A DNA stretch of 64,000 nucleotides, taken from NCBI RefSeq assembly GCF_000340215.1, contig NW_006921541.1, positions 57,876 to 121,875 of the forward strand, given 5' to 3'. Below the pieces are notes generated by a model, which was given only the letters and a program-made list of their open reading frames with translations, was not told where the DNA came from and did not search any database. Shown one piece after another: positions 24,290 through 35,739 of the stretch. Each line of letters starts with the position of its first letter. Position 1 is the stretch's first letter. Made by a program: the position numbers and the translations under genes. The DNA comes from Pseudocercospora fijiensis CIRAD86 (taxonomy: Eukaryota; Ascomycota; Dothideomycetes; Mycosphaerellales; Mycosphaerellaceae).

Positions 24290-27200
24290 GGAATCTACTC
24301 GTCGTTATCGTCGTCGTCGGTAGACGTAGAGTTACTATTATCTAGCCCTCTTAGTCGCTAAATCTATCGCATCGCTATAAAGTAGTTAATAAGATCTTCG
24401 CTAATTATCTACTATCCTTAATTATAGAGTAGATTAGGAGTATAGCGGTATATTATATAAAGTTAGTTCTTCTTTTTTACGGTACTAACGAGCGACTAAT
24501 GCTACGGGATAGTACTATTCTAGATAAGGTTACTTGCGCTAACTAGGACAGCGGCTACCTACTTTACCTAGTATTAAGCGGTAGTACCGGATATTTTCTT
24601 CTATCGAACGGCTTAATAGATTTTACTTTTATCGTAAGTAGGGAGGATACGTATCTAATTTGTTATATAACGCCCTATACTATACTTAAACTATTATATA
24701 ATATCTAGGTAATCCCGACTAAGTAAGGCGAGTACGTCGAAATAGTACCTCGCCTATCTATACTATAGTCGGCGTTCCTAGCTATTATAGCGAAAACCGT
24801 CGTCCTAGTTAAAGAGTAGCTAAAGGCGGGTTTGCTAGATAGCGGTAAATAAGATAAAGCCGCCTTCTATAGCGTTACTACTACCGCCCCGGGCGACAAT
24901 AATATTAGGTCTTCCGCCTATTATCCGATATACAAGGTCGTACGAAAAGCTATAGAGACTAGCTCTCTTTTTATCGGTAACTTCCTCCGAGAAGAAGTAG
25001 CGTAACTATATCTAATCCCCTAGGCGCTTATTAGGCTTTAAGAGTATACGGAGTATATAGCTAGTATAGTAGTATCTATATATCTAGCTTAATCGCTAAA
25101 GCGCCCGTTTAACGATACCTAGGTACTAATCCGAGTTGTTATCCTCTTCTAAGTCGTTACCCTTACCCTCTCTATACGCTACTTAATACGTTTAGTAGGT
25201 AGTAACGAATTAGTCGATCGTCTTCTTTATATAGTTATAGAAAGCTTACTCTAGCCTTCCCGAACTAGTAGCCTAGAGCTAGCTATAGAGGAAGTCGGTA
25301 GTATAGGCAGTCTACTAGAGCGCGGTAGTATAGAAGCGTAGTTAAACCTAGTTAAAGAGATCGGCTAAAAGCTAGGCAGCGTATATAGTACGGAGGCTTA
25401 CTATAATATTTAAACCCCGACGACTTCCTTTCTTCTCTCTATCGCCTACGCCTAACTAGTCGTAACGATTATAAGAGAGTCTATACTTTATACTAAAGGA
25501 ACTACTATTATAGGTCGTAGTTAGTAAGTCGAATAGTATATTAAGTATTACCGACGTAGAGGCTTCCTTAACGGCGCGGGTTATATAATCGAGTTAGGCG
25601 GTATTTACGCCTATATTAACGGACTTTTACGAAAGGACTATATATATTATAAAGAGCTAGCGGTTTAACTATAAACGTATAAAGTCGATAATATACTTAC
25701 TCTCGAGTACGAAGAAAGGCTAGTAAGTACGACGCCCGTCTACTCCCTCGGTTAGGCTTAGGCGAGTTATAGGTAGATTAGGCTAATAGAGTAGGTCCTA
25801 GTAAGTACGAACCTCTCCTCGTATGCTAAAGGGAACGGTGCTCGAGGCGTAGCTATCTAGCGTATTATACGCCTATATAATTTCCGCTTTAAAGGTATCT
25901 AAGATATAAGCTCGGCGAAATATAGTATCTCGGGTAATAAGGGAAGTAACGGCGGCTACCTAGTCGATAGTAGACTAGGAGAATATAAGAAGCGGTAGTA
26001 TTAACTAACTAAAAATAGGTTCTACCGTTCGGTTAATAGACGCGAAGAGATCCTTCGATATATTATATCCTTAGAAGAAGCCGATACTACTAAGCCGCTC
26101 TACGGACTTACGGAGTAGTTTGCCTCGGATACTATAAGCCTCTTATATACCGAACTACTAGTATACTTAAGGATACTCGATATTAAGGCCGCTAGTCTTC
26201 GTAATACTATAGGCTATTTAGTAAAGGGCGATAAGCGAAGATACTACTACGTTTTCGACTACTAGTCTAGTAGGGATATCTTCCTATATAAGGTCGAACT
26301 AAGCGCGGTCTATATTACGATATATAGGGTTAAACTAGCGCTCGAGAGACTAATCGAGGAGTTCTTTAAGCTCTAGGGGAGTCTATACTTCTAGACGGAT
26401 TTTAGTCCTATACTATATAATAACTAGTTCTATACGCCGCTAATATATATCTAAGTCTCGACGTAACCGACGTTCGATACCCTACTATAAACAATATAGT
26501 CGTAGTATAGCTACGTCGACTATAGGGTCTTAATTTGCCGGTAGCGGATCTGTAATATTATAAGAGATTTTACTAACGTTATAATTGTTACCTTCTACGC
26601 CTTGTTTCTATTAAGCATATATACGATTATATACTTACTAGAAGGATAGGGGATAATATACGAGCACTCGAGAAGGATAAGTATTACAAAGCGTAGGAAT
26701 AAGGATAGTATTAATAAAGTAAGCCTATTTACGCTTGTTTATATAATAGCGACGTTGCCGGTCGATCTTCTAATTTCGATTCGCTTTAGAGAGTAGAAGG
26801 TTAGGGAAGAAGAGGTATATATCAAATCTAGAAGTATCGAGTCTAGTCGCGATCCGTATATACTTATAGCGTTCAGGTCGTATTAGAGAGCGGCCTACTA
26901 GCACACACTACTCGTAAGTAGTAGTCTTTATAAAGCGAGGCGTATAGAATAACCGAATACCGGCTCTATAGGTCGTAAGTAAGGTTATAGGGAGGAGAAG
27001 TACGTTAATATCCTAGTATCGAGTAATATAAAATAGCTAATTAGTAGATATAAGGCACGACTTCTCGAGCAAGAGGACTATAGAAGGTATCCTATTAACC
27101 TACCCGGCGAGGAGTCTATACTAGTCGACGCCTCGGAGCTACTCGTATATATATATCGGGAGCTTACTATACTCTACGACGTACGTAAGTATATCTAGGA

Positions 27201-27475
27201 GCTAGTAAAGTTAACTTTAGGCGAAGGTAGCGGTAGTATCCCTAGTAACAAATTCTATAAGCACAACTTTAGGTAGTATCGGCTCCTCTTCTTCCGCGTC
27301 CGTATCCTAGTCTTAGGAATACTTATAAGAGTAACTATCTATAGCGAGCGCTTAGTAAAGTACTATCCGACTATAAGGGGTCGATATAATAGGTAGGTTA
27401 TTTAGTTCCTCGTTAGAATTAACCCTAGCGTCGCTACTCGAAGAACTACTTAAATCCGATTAGATTAAACTACTA
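24290..27475 (+). pseudogene. Very long unrecognised RIP-degraded frame (about 1060 codons)
   Basis: Forward frame 1 reads as protein for over 3 kb. Stops are TAG/TAA at RIP-compatible sites, and some blocks run 40-60 codons without any stop. Features include a hydrophobic segment of about 20 residues near 26570-26640, which might span a membrane, and charged, Lys/Arg-rich parts after it. I see no RT, transposase DDE, helicase or capsid motif that I can name. The frame is followed, with a small overlap, by another frame that carries protein repeats. Both lie between two related palindromes, so they may belong to one element. Confidence 0.5.
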
Positions 27476-27850
27476 GTTACCGAAGGTACTCGCGAGCTTT
27501 CGAGCGTAACGTCGCTATTATCGTCTCGACCCTACCGACCTCGCGGTAGTATAGGTCGTAGCGGTAGTAAGGGTTCTAGTAAGGTAGGGCGTAGGTTACG
27601 CCCTTTAGGATTTAGCTAGATATATAGTAGGAGCCTACGTTATAGCTATAATAGCTAAGCTCTAGGACGAGGCCTTTATAAGCTCTCTCTTAAATTAGAC
27701 CTAGTAATACTATCTCTTAATCTAGACGGGCTTCGCCTTAAGCTAGGGCTAGGAATACTATCTCTAGAATTAGACTTAGATATACTCGCGCTTACGATCG
27801 GTCGACTACGCTATACCGAGGCTAGTAGTTAATTCGTCCTATCTCTTAAA

Positions 27851-28138
27851 GTAGGTAATAAGGGGCTCTCTAGAATAGGAGGAAAGGAGAGACTTCTTCG
27901 AGAAGTTAGCGAAGTAGGTTAAGTAGCGGACTTCGAAGCTAGTAATAGGGGAGAATAAGCTACGCTTACTTAGGAGTCTAGCTTAGGCGGCGTCGTAGGT
28001 AACGAGGGGCTCTCTAGAATAGGAGGGAAGGAGAGACTTCTTCGAGGAGTCGGCGAAGTAGGTTAAGTAGCGGACTTCGAAGCTAGTAATAGGGAAGAAT
28101 AAGCTACGCTTCCTTAGGAGTTAGGCTTAGACGGCGTC
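27851..28138 (+). repeat. 144-bp tandem repeat, two copies
   Basis: Units start at 27851 and 27995 and are nearly identical. They share the block GGGGCTCTCTAGAATAGGAG. At 48 codons per unit they keep frame with the following 30-bp array. Confidence 0.88.
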
Positions 28139-28462
28139 GCTAGTATAGAAGCTAGCGGGGAAGGCGTCGCTAGTATAGAAGCTAGCTAGGAAGGCGTCGC
28201 TAGTATAGAAGCTAGCGTAGGAGGTATCGCTAGTATAGAAGCTAGCTAGGGAGGTATCGCTAGTATAGAAGCTAGCTAGAGAGGTATCGCTAGTATAGAA
28301 GCTAGCGTAGGAGATATCGCTAGTATAGAAGCTAGCGTAGGAGGTATCGCTAGTATAGAAGCTAGCTAGGGAGGTATCGCTAGTATAGAAGCTAGCGCGG
28401 GAGATATCGCTAGTATAGAAGCTAGCGCGGGAGATATCGCTAGTATAGAAGCTAGCGCTAGT
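28133..28462 (+). repeat. 30-bp minisatellite, eleven copies
   Basis: Each unit has the invariant core TCGCTAGTATAGAAGCTAGC. Units differ mainly at their ends (GGC/GGT/GAT and GGGGA/TAGGA/GCGGGA types). The unit encodes ten residues in the forward frame that is open upstream. Confidence 0.95.
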
Positions 28463-28949
28463 AGGGATTATACTATAGCGGACGAAGGGGATCTAGTAGC
28501 TATTAGAGCGGGGCGGTAAACTATTCTATATAGGGTAAGAGGACCTATATACAAAGGGAGAGTATTAGATAGGTATACTAGTTAAGTACTATCTATTTTA
28601 GGGAGAAGGGGACGTAGAGGAGCCCGCCGAATAGCTAACCGAGGCTAGTCGTAGGTAGGGATAGCCTATACGATCGATTATTAAACGATAGACGTAGAAG
28701 TACTATCCCTTAGAGTAGAGCTAGCGGCGTTAGCTCTAGCGAATTAATCGACTACTACGATAATATCGTCGATCTCGAGCTAGTTAATATAGATAGCGAG
28801 GAGCTATAGCCTATCTCTAGTATTTATACGTAGCGCTATCTATAAAGAGAGCGGTAGTAGTCGTAGTACTAGGAGAAGTAGCCGTCCCTAACTAGCCGAA
28901 TAGTACTAACTCTAGAGTGTTTAACTACCTACTACGCCTATTTAGCTAC

Positions 28950-29230
28950 GAAGTAGAGGGTTAATATAGGGGATAGGTTAGGTAGCCGAGGAGGTAGACG
29001 ATATAGCGGCTAGATATAGTAGTAGCGTAGACGAAGAAGATACTACGCCTAGGTCTTACTCGGCTTACTATACTTTCTTCTAGGCTCGTCGTAGAGCCGT
29101 ACTCGCTAACTTCCTCGCGGTACGTTCGGCTTTCTTCTTCCGCTCTTCCTCTTTAGTACCGAGTAGCTTACGCTATCCTTTAGGCGGTATCGTATTAATT
29201 CCGTTAATAGCGGAGGGTAAAGCTTATATA
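28950..29230 (-). pseudogene. Minus-strand relic with a basic, coiled-coil-like tail
   Basis: Read from about 29230 down to 28980, one minus frame gives a short Gly/Pro-containing part, then a strongly charged stretch (KEEERKKKAERTARKLA) with heptad-like spacing. RIP-type stops follow. Similar charged tails end several fungal transposases, but nothing else identifies it. Confidence 0.35.
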
Positions 29231-29309
29231 TAAGCCGCGCTAATAAGTATAGAATTCGAGGAGGTAGTAGTTCTATCTCGCGGAAACTATCTCGCGGAAA
29301 CTACTAATA

Positions 29310-29333
29310 CTAGAAAGGGCTACCCCTTTCTAG
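29310..29333. other. Perfect 10-bp hairpin
   Basis: CTAGAAAGGG and CCCTTTCTAG pair around the loop CTAC. Two direct copies of ATCTCGCGGAAACT lie just upstream (29275-29302). Confidence 0.6.
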
Positions 29334-29483
29334 CGATATATTTTATATATAAGAGAGTAAGGAATAGTAGCGTAGTATATTTTACGTATAAAGTAGTACG
29401 TACTAGTAGGTTCGTATACTGCCTATAGCCTTCTCGTAGACGTTATAAAACCTAAAGTCTAGTAATTAAAGGATACCGTAAAC

Positions 29484-29521
29484 AACTTAAAACTTTAGGT
29501 ACGTACTAAAAGTTTTAAGTT
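29484..29521. repeat. 38-bp near-perfect palindrome, right end of the 24-29.5 kb block
   Basis: The arms AACTTAAAACTTTAGGTAC and GTACTAAAAGTTTTAAGTT are complementary at 17 of 19 positions with no spacer. The core AACTTTAGGTACGTAC resembles the hairpin at 24088-24155. Confidence 0.8.
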
Positions 29522-29995
29522 ATTCCTCTATCGGACCGTAGGATAAGTAAACCTAAAGAGTATTATAGGTAGGTCTATTATTAACGGTAAAAGTCCTTAC
29601 TAGGCGATAGGCGGAGTAATACGAGATATAGGGTAAGGTTCGTAGTAGCCTTCTATAATAGCGAAGGAAGGCTATTTAATTAGATAGTTAGCTAGGTTCT
29701 AATAATATTTAATTAATGTCGGGTAGATAGGTTAGCTAGATTTCGGGAAAGGGTACCTCGTATACTTAATATAAGACTAAAAGTATAGCTAAGAAGATAG
29801 GTAAATCCCTACTTACGGAACCGGAGGGTAAGGGGTAGGGGAATACGTACCCTATATATTTCTTAACCGAAAGCGCTCCGTCGCGTTCTAATAGAGCGAG
29901 GGCCGTATCGCTAGTTATAGCTAATTAGCTAGACGCGGGCGCCGTCGAGATACGACTTAGAATACAAACGCCTTCTTACTTTAATATTTCTTAAG
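29522..29995. other. Non-coding stretch before the tandem-repeat zone
   Basis: I see no gene. It includes the first copy of a 22-bp motif TCGCTAGTTATAGCTAATTA at 29908-29929. That motif recurs six more times at 31413-32006. Confidence 0.4.
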
Positions 29996-30105
29996 CGCTT
30001 CGTCGTATTCTAGCGAAGCGGCTTACTAACTAGAAGCGCTTCGTCGTATTCTAACGAAGCGGCTTACTAACTAGAAGCGCTTCGTCGTATCCTAATAAAG
30101 CGGCT
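29996..30105. repeat. 41-bp tandem repeat, nearly three copies
   Basis: Units start at 29996, 30037 and 30078 and contain CTTCGTCGTATYCTARYRAA followed by GCGGCTTACTAACTAGAAG. The third unit is incomplete. Confidence 0.85.
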
Positions 30106-31060
30106 TAACGATATCCTTATCCTTACTACGACTACTAAGACGTACAAATTCTTCCTCGAATATAGCGATATAACGTAAAAACTAGTCGATAGCGTAGTTA
30201 GTCTAATAAGCGATAATTATTAATAGATCTCCCTTATTCTAGTTCTCGAGTATTACTTTAATAGCTTATATAGAGATATAGGTCTTACTAGTACTAGATA
30301 GGCCTTAAATAATAGTAAGACGCGCTATTAGAATACGACGGAGCGCTTCTAGTTAGGAGGCGTCTAGAGTACTATTAGGCTTAGAAGGCTAGTGCTTAAC
30401 TATATTAATATTCTCGAAGCTCTCGTTAGAGTTATTAACTAGGATAGAGCTTAGATCTCGCTTCGGCTATACTTTAATATACTTAGGCGCCGAAATATAA
30501 GGCTATATACTAACGAGGTACTCTAATAAGGGGAAACCCTCGCGTATTATATACTAAAGGCTAAGCAAGGTATACCGATTAGCTTCGAAAAGTCCGCTAT
30601 AGTCCTCTACTATAAGATATTCTATAGTAGGATCTAGCTCTAACTCCTCGGGACAGATAAAGGCGAGATTAAGCTTAGATAGATTCTACTAAAGTCCCTC
30701 TAGTAGTCGAGCGGTAATAGTAGCGATAATAGCGTAAGATACGAACTTGTTATTTATTAGTATAAGAACGACTAAGCTACCGGCGATAAGGCGCTTTAAC
30801 TATTCCTATAGAACTTTCTTACTAGTACGGAGAAGACTAAAAGTAATATAGACGGTAAAGCTATATATAAATAAAGTCGCGCCGTAGATATAAACCTACT
30901 TAGGTTAGTATATAACGGGCGGCGCGTTAAAGGGGTAAAGGCGAGACTAACCTTAGTATAGATACCGACTTTGCTATTAAATACGTCCTTAGCGGTATAT
31001 AGAGTACAGCGAATTATTAAGACTACTTCGCGAAGGCCGTAGAGGATATCTTCGCGGTTT
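30080..31060 (+). pseudogene. Unrecognised degenerate frame ending in a repeat
   Basis: One forward frame from about 30080 is protein-like for over 300 codons, with RIP-type stops. It is Leu/Ile/Tyr-rich with scattered charges, which would fit an alpha-helical protein such as a Gag, but no zinc knuckle is seen. Its last 85 codons form a 255-bp unit that is duplicated directly downstream. Confidence 0.4.
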
Positions 31061-31314
31061 CTATAGAACTTTCTTACTAGTACGGAGAAGACTAAAAGTA
31101 ACGCGGACGGCGAAGCTACGTATAGACAAAGTCGCGCTATAGATATAAACCTACTTAGGTTAGTATATAATAGACAGCGCGTTAAAGGGATAAAGGCAAG
31201 ACTAACCTTAGTATAGATACCGACTTTACTATTAAATACGTCTTTAGCGGTATATAGAGTATAGCGAGTTATTAAGACTACTTTACGAAGGCCGCGGAGG
31301 GTATCTTCGCGGTA
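30807..31314 (+). repeat. 255-bp tandem repeat, two copies
   Basis: Units start at 30807 and 31062 with TATAGAACTTTCTTACTAGT and are alike along their length except for transitions. The length is a multiple of three and carries the C-terminal part of the degenerate frame. Confidence 0.88.
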
Positions 31315-31335
31315 TAGCTTATAGAGAGTACTCTA

Positions 31336-32015
31336 AGAGAATAGTTCTATAAAGGAGGCGATAAATAGTAAATAAAGCTCGTCGACGTCGCGCGCGAGTA
31401 CGAGCGTTTCTATCGCTAGTTATAGCTAATTAGCCTACGGCCCTTACCGTATCGCTAGTTATAGCTAATTAGCTCGACGCGAGCGTAGTCGAAATACGAC
31501 TTAGAATACGACCGCCTTTTTATTTAGCTCGTAATATACGTAGGCGGCCTACGAGTAGGCGCGAGAATATATTCTTTTATATCTTCGATATTATAATATC
31601 GAATAAATAGAGAATAGTTCTATAAGGGAGGCGATAAATAGTAAATAGGGCTTATCGACGTCGCGCGCGAAGGCGAGCGTTCCTATCGCTAGTTATAGCT
31701 AATTAGCCTACGGCCCTTACTATATCGCTAGTTATAGCTAATTAGCCTAACGTAGGTATAGTCGAGATACGACTTAGAATACGACCGCCTTCTTATTTAG
31801 CTAGTAATATACGTAGGCGGCCTACGAGTAGGCGCGAGAATATATTCTTTTATACCTTCGATATTATAATATCGAATAAATAGAGAATAGTTCTATAAGG
31901 GAGGCGATAAATAGTAAATAGAGCTCGTCGACGTCGCGCGCGAGGTCGCTAGTTATAGCTAATTAGCCCGCGGCCCTTACCGTATCGCTAGTTATAGCTA
32001 ATTAGCCCGACGCCG
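31336..32015. repeat. 273-bp tandem repeat, two full copies plus about half a third
   Basis: Units start at 31336, 31609 and 31882 with AGAGAATAGTTCTATAA. Each contains two copies of TCGCTAGTTATAGCTAATTA (31413, 31452; 31686, 31725; 31946, 31985). The full units also contain a perfect 20-bp palindrome TTCGATATTATAATATCGAA (31584-31603 and 31857-31876). Differences are mostly transitions. No coding function is apparent. Confidence 0.9.
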
Positions 32016-33192
32016 GCGCCCTACTATATACCCGCTATATACCTAACTCTAACCCTAAAGTGCCCTATAGTAGGGACCCCCCCGGAAGTTAGCCGAATTT
32101 AGACGTTTAATATCGGAAATAGGCCTATTTTTTCCGCTAATTCCGAATCTAAACTCGGTTTTACCGAGAGATAACTAGGGGTCGAGATATAGCTATCTCG
32201 AACGAGATACCTACTATAAATATTTTAACTCTTAACGGAATTAAGAGAAGTAGAATATAAGACTACTATACCCTCGAATAGAGAGGGATAGAGGTACAAA
32301 TTGATATCTAAGAACTAGTATAGGCAATAGGGATAGTAAGAGATTCGCCTCGAAACCCTCTCTATCTAAAATATTCTTAGACGATATTAATAGTCGATTC
32401 CCTACCCTACTATTAGATTACTATCTATAGAGGAGTAGAATAAAGCCTATAGATTAGGACCTATACTGCCTCTAGTAATAGAGAGGTATACCCTATTTAT
32501 AGCGAGATAGATAGAACTTAAAACCTCTTATAACCCCTTTCTCCTTTCTTTTAAAAGTAGACCTTAGCTATTTACCTAGGCTCTAGTTAATCTAGGTACT
32601 AGGTAGATATATATAAGGGGAATATACCGCGTAAGAGGCTTTTAATAATATATATTAACCTATAATCTATAGATACTAGGCTAAATTAAAAGGCTAATAG
32701 AGGAAAGACCCTTCTATATAGATCTACTCTACTTACTACGCTACCTTATAAGAGTACCGAGGTACCGAGGATCGGAACTAAGCGTTCCCGGATCCGTACG
32801 CTTCCCTATACGAGTCTAGAACCGGAACTAATCCTTCCCGGAAGGATTTTAAGCTAAAATAACTACCGAAATTATATCTATCTAAAATAGGTAATAGTAG
32901 TTTAGCCCTAATCTTACTAGGACGCGGAAAGATCGCTACCCGACGGCTATACGTCTATCCGATAGTATTATAGCTATCCGACGGCCTAATATTACGCCGT
33001 CGGGGTAATCTAACTCCGTATAACGAGTAGATATATAGAAATAAGCCTATATAGTCCTTAAAGAGTATCTAATAGACGAAACTACTTCTTTATTTCTATA
33101 AGAATAGTAGGACTACTTTTATATTTATTTAGGACTCTATAAACTTATTCTTATTCCCGTTCTTTTACAACTTTATTTAGAGTAAAGCTGTT
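32016..33192. other. Non-coding, possibly subtelomere-like stretch
   Basis: No protein-like frame is clear. A short telomere-like tract (CTAACTCTAACCCTAAAG) lies at about 32050-32068. The rest is TA-rich with short repeats of AGAGAGGTATA type. Confidence 0.4.
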
Positions 33193-33234
33193 CCTAACCC
33201 TAACCCTAACCCTAACCCTAACCCTAACCCTAAG
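33193..33234 (+). repeat. Interstitial telomere repeat (CCTAAC)n, about seven units
   Basis: Seven consecutive units of the TTAGGG-type fungal telomere repeat, read as CCCTAA on this strand. That orientation would put a chromosome end to the left, yet over 33 kb of sequence lies there. The units are perfect, unlike most sequence in the window. Confidence 0.95.
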
Positions 33235-33287
33235 CTTAGGGACTTAAAAGAAAGTACTTGAGAGCTTTCTCTTTCGAGCCCCTAAGC
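33234..33287. other. Imperfect palindrome next to the telomere repeat
   Basis: GCTTAGGG...AAAGAAAG on the left and CTTTCTCTTT...CCCCTAAGC on the right form arms of about 21-23 bases around a 10-base loop. The left arm begins at the last telomere unit. Confidence 0.7.
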
Positions 33288-33459
33288 TTCCTTATAGTCC
33301 TCTAGCCGAATAAACGGTCCCTTATTATCTAACCTAACGGTATTACGCTAGGTTATATACGTCGGAGTAATATATAGTAAGAATAATAAAGGTATAGTTA
33401 TAGAATACTCCGAAAGTAAGTAAGGCGACTTAGTCGTCTTTCTACGATACTCTTACCGC

Positions 33460-33830
33460 CTTTACCCTAGCTATAATCTAGCTCTATAGTATAATAGCGG
33501 CGCCGCGTAGTAGATAGGGTTTAGCTTCTTATTCTACTAGAGGCCCGCTCTCGCCGCCGGCGTAGTTCGTATCTTAAGCTTAACTTTACCTATACCTTTA
33601 CCCTAGCTATAATCTCGCTCTATAGTATAATAGCGGCGCCGCGTAGTAGATAGGGTTTAGCTTCTTATTCTACTAGAGGCCCGTAATAGCCGTAGCCGTA
33701 GCGTTCTTTATAATACTCCTTATCGCTAGTATAGTTCTTATTTTAAGCTTAACCTTATCTATGCCTTTACTCTAACTATAGTCTAGCTCCGTATATATAA
33801 TAGCGGCGCTATATAGTAAATAGTATTATA
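33460..33830. repeat. Tandem repeat of about 136-169 bp, three diverged copies
   Basis: Copies start near 33460, 33596 and 33765 with CTTTACYCTARCTATARTCT. They share AATAGCGGCGCC and, in the first two, AGATAGGGTTTAGCTTCTTA. Confidence 0.8.
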
Positions 33831-33959
33831 GCGCCGAGTATAGTTCTAGCTAGCGCGCTAGTTACTAATCGCTCTAGCTACGGTTACGGGATTATTTAAC
33901 CGATCGCCTATACTATATAACCTAGTCGATTATATTCGATTTCCTAGCCTAGGATCTAT

Positions 33960-34370
33960 ACTATATATATTCTACTTAATACTAGAACGATAGGGAACTT
34001 CGATAATATAGATAAGGTAAAGGATAGTTAAGAGTCGTAGTACGCGGTTAAGTTATTAGTACTTAATTAAGTCGATAAACGTAGTAGCTAGTTAGTTTTT
34101 CCTAATATAGAGGACCTAAATAGATAGATTAAACGAAGTATTCGAATCTCGGGTAGAATAGCGCTATATATCCGTAAGAATAGACCGCCGCTATTTATAC
34201 GATAGAAGACGAATAAAAAACTATAAAACGAGGTAGAGCGGTTAGTACTAGAGTTAGAGTAATTACGTAAATAGGTTGCGTTTCTATTATAAAAATAATA
34301 GGTATATAATAACCTTATACTCGATACGTAAAAGTAGTAACGGAATAGAGGGAAATATACTATATAGATA
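33960..34370 (+). pseudogene. Degenerate coding fragment, unrecognised
   Basis: A forward frame from about 33960 is protein-like for some 130 codons, rich in Lys, Arg and Glu, with RIP-type stops. It may be the tail of a transposase or similar protein, but no motif supports a name. Confidence 0.25.
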
Positions 34371-34394
34371 TATAGTAAGAGGGGATAGGAAGGG

Positions 34395-34620
34395 TAGGGC
34401 GGTAGTTTAGGTAGCTTCCTAATACGTCGGTTTACCGATTAGTAACCTAAGCCGGACTAAGTCGGATAGCTAGTCGGTTATCGAGTCGTATTACTAATAA
34501 TTTAAAGGGTAGAGCGGTAGTCTAGGTCGCTTCCTAATATATAGGCTTGCCGACTCGTACTCTAAGTTAGTTATCGAGTCGTATCGCTAATTTATATCTA
34601 TAGTAGTAGTTATTAATATT
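34395..34620. repeat. Direct repeat of about 110 bp, two copies
   Basis: Copies begin near 34398 and 34506 with the block GGGYRGRGCGGTAGTYTAGGT. They share CTTCCTAATAYRT and GAGTCGTAT with a few changes. Confidence 0.65.
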
Positions 34621-34889
34621 AGGCGCGGATAAATACAAAGTTAGGGCTTGCTTTACTTATATTAATATTTTATAGCGTATCTACTATATCGACGTCGACT
34701 CTATATACTACTTCCCCCGCTCGTAATACTAGCGCCGACGTACGCTATAGCTATATTTTATTATACTTTACCCTTTTTCCTCTTTTTTTCCTTCTCGAAG
34801 CCGAGCGATTATTATATATTCTAAGCTCGTACCTATCTACTTATAACCTATACTACCTATATAATTACAACCGATACTATTATAAATCG

Positions 34890-35270
34890 GTACGACTCTA
34901 TAAAATCTACCCTCTAAACGCCGGCTATACGAGATACTCTTCTACCTATTTAAATATTAGCCTCTAGAGTCTAGTAATTGTCGATAATAATAATAGTATC
35001 CGTAGGGGAGAGGTTTATACTAGTTATAATCTAGCTTATATATACTACTATAAGCTACTTCTCGTCGCTATATCTATTTACTTTATTCCTCGTAGATACG
35101 AACTCTTTAATAAGGTCGGCCCTAGTAGTATCGGTCTAGCTACTCTAAGTATCGATAAGGATTCTATACGCTATATTACTAGTACTTAGGATGTTATCGT
35201 AATACTAGGTGCCTTCTTTCTATATAGCTAGCTACTAAAGATACTATAAAAATGTTAGTTTTATATACTT
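34890..35270 (+). pseudogene. Degenerate coding fragment, unrecognised
   Basis: Forward frame 3 is almost free of stops for about 125 codons (35005-35220 has none). The product is Tyr/Ile/Leu-rich. No family is recognised. Confidence 0.3.
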
Positions 35271-35349
35271 AGTAGATAGGGGGTAGATAGATACGTACTA
35301 AGTCTACTATAAAGACATTCTACGGCTTAAAGCTAGCTAGTATAATCTT

Positions 35350-35735
35350 ACTTCTATGCCCGTACTAGCGCTACTAGCTACGCTTTATTCGGATTATATA
35401 CTATAGCGATACTATAACTAGCTCGTTATATAGTATTAGTATATAGTCCTAGAGGTAGGGATCCGATAAACTATAGTCGCGTATCCTAGAAAGTATATTT
35501 TTAATATCCTATAGTATAAAAGTACTAAGTTCCTTAATTAAGTCCTTATCGTCGCCCTATAGTATAAGAAGTAGTAATAGAAATATAGTAAAGACCCGTA
35601 TTATCTTAGATATATATATAAATTTAATATCTTCTACTATCTTCTATTCTTCGACCTACTCGCTTAATACTATATCTTCTATAGATTTAAATTATAAGCT
35701 AATATTAAAATAAGAATATAGTAGACAATCGATAG
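35350..35735 (-). pseudogene. Distal end of the long minus-strand frame broken by copy A
   Basis: When copy A and one CTAG are removed, the frame coming from 48018 continues here without a shift. It remains protein-like for some 120 codons with a Leu-rich stretch (IFLLLLLIL). It fades before 35350. Confidence 0.4.
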
Positions 35736-35739
35736 CTAG

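Larger units (their letters stand above)
27370..28750 (+). pseudogene. Degenerate repeat-protein frame
   Basis: Forward frame 2 stays protein-like from about 27370. It starts with a Ser/Arg-rich part, then a leucine-rich part with a repeated ILSL-x-LDL motif (about 27680-27780). Two 48-residue repeats follow (27851-28138), then eleven 10-residue repeats of the form G-[VI]-A-S-I-E-A-S-x-x (28133-28462). After about 28600 the frame weakens. All repeat units are multiples of three, which argues for a once translated protein. Its function is unknown, and such repeats often come from surface or structural proteins. Confidence 0.5.

Noticed and set aside
28133..28462. CRISPR array
   Set aside because: The 30-bp units are directly adjacent with no spacers and the genome is fungal. 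It is a coding minisatellite.
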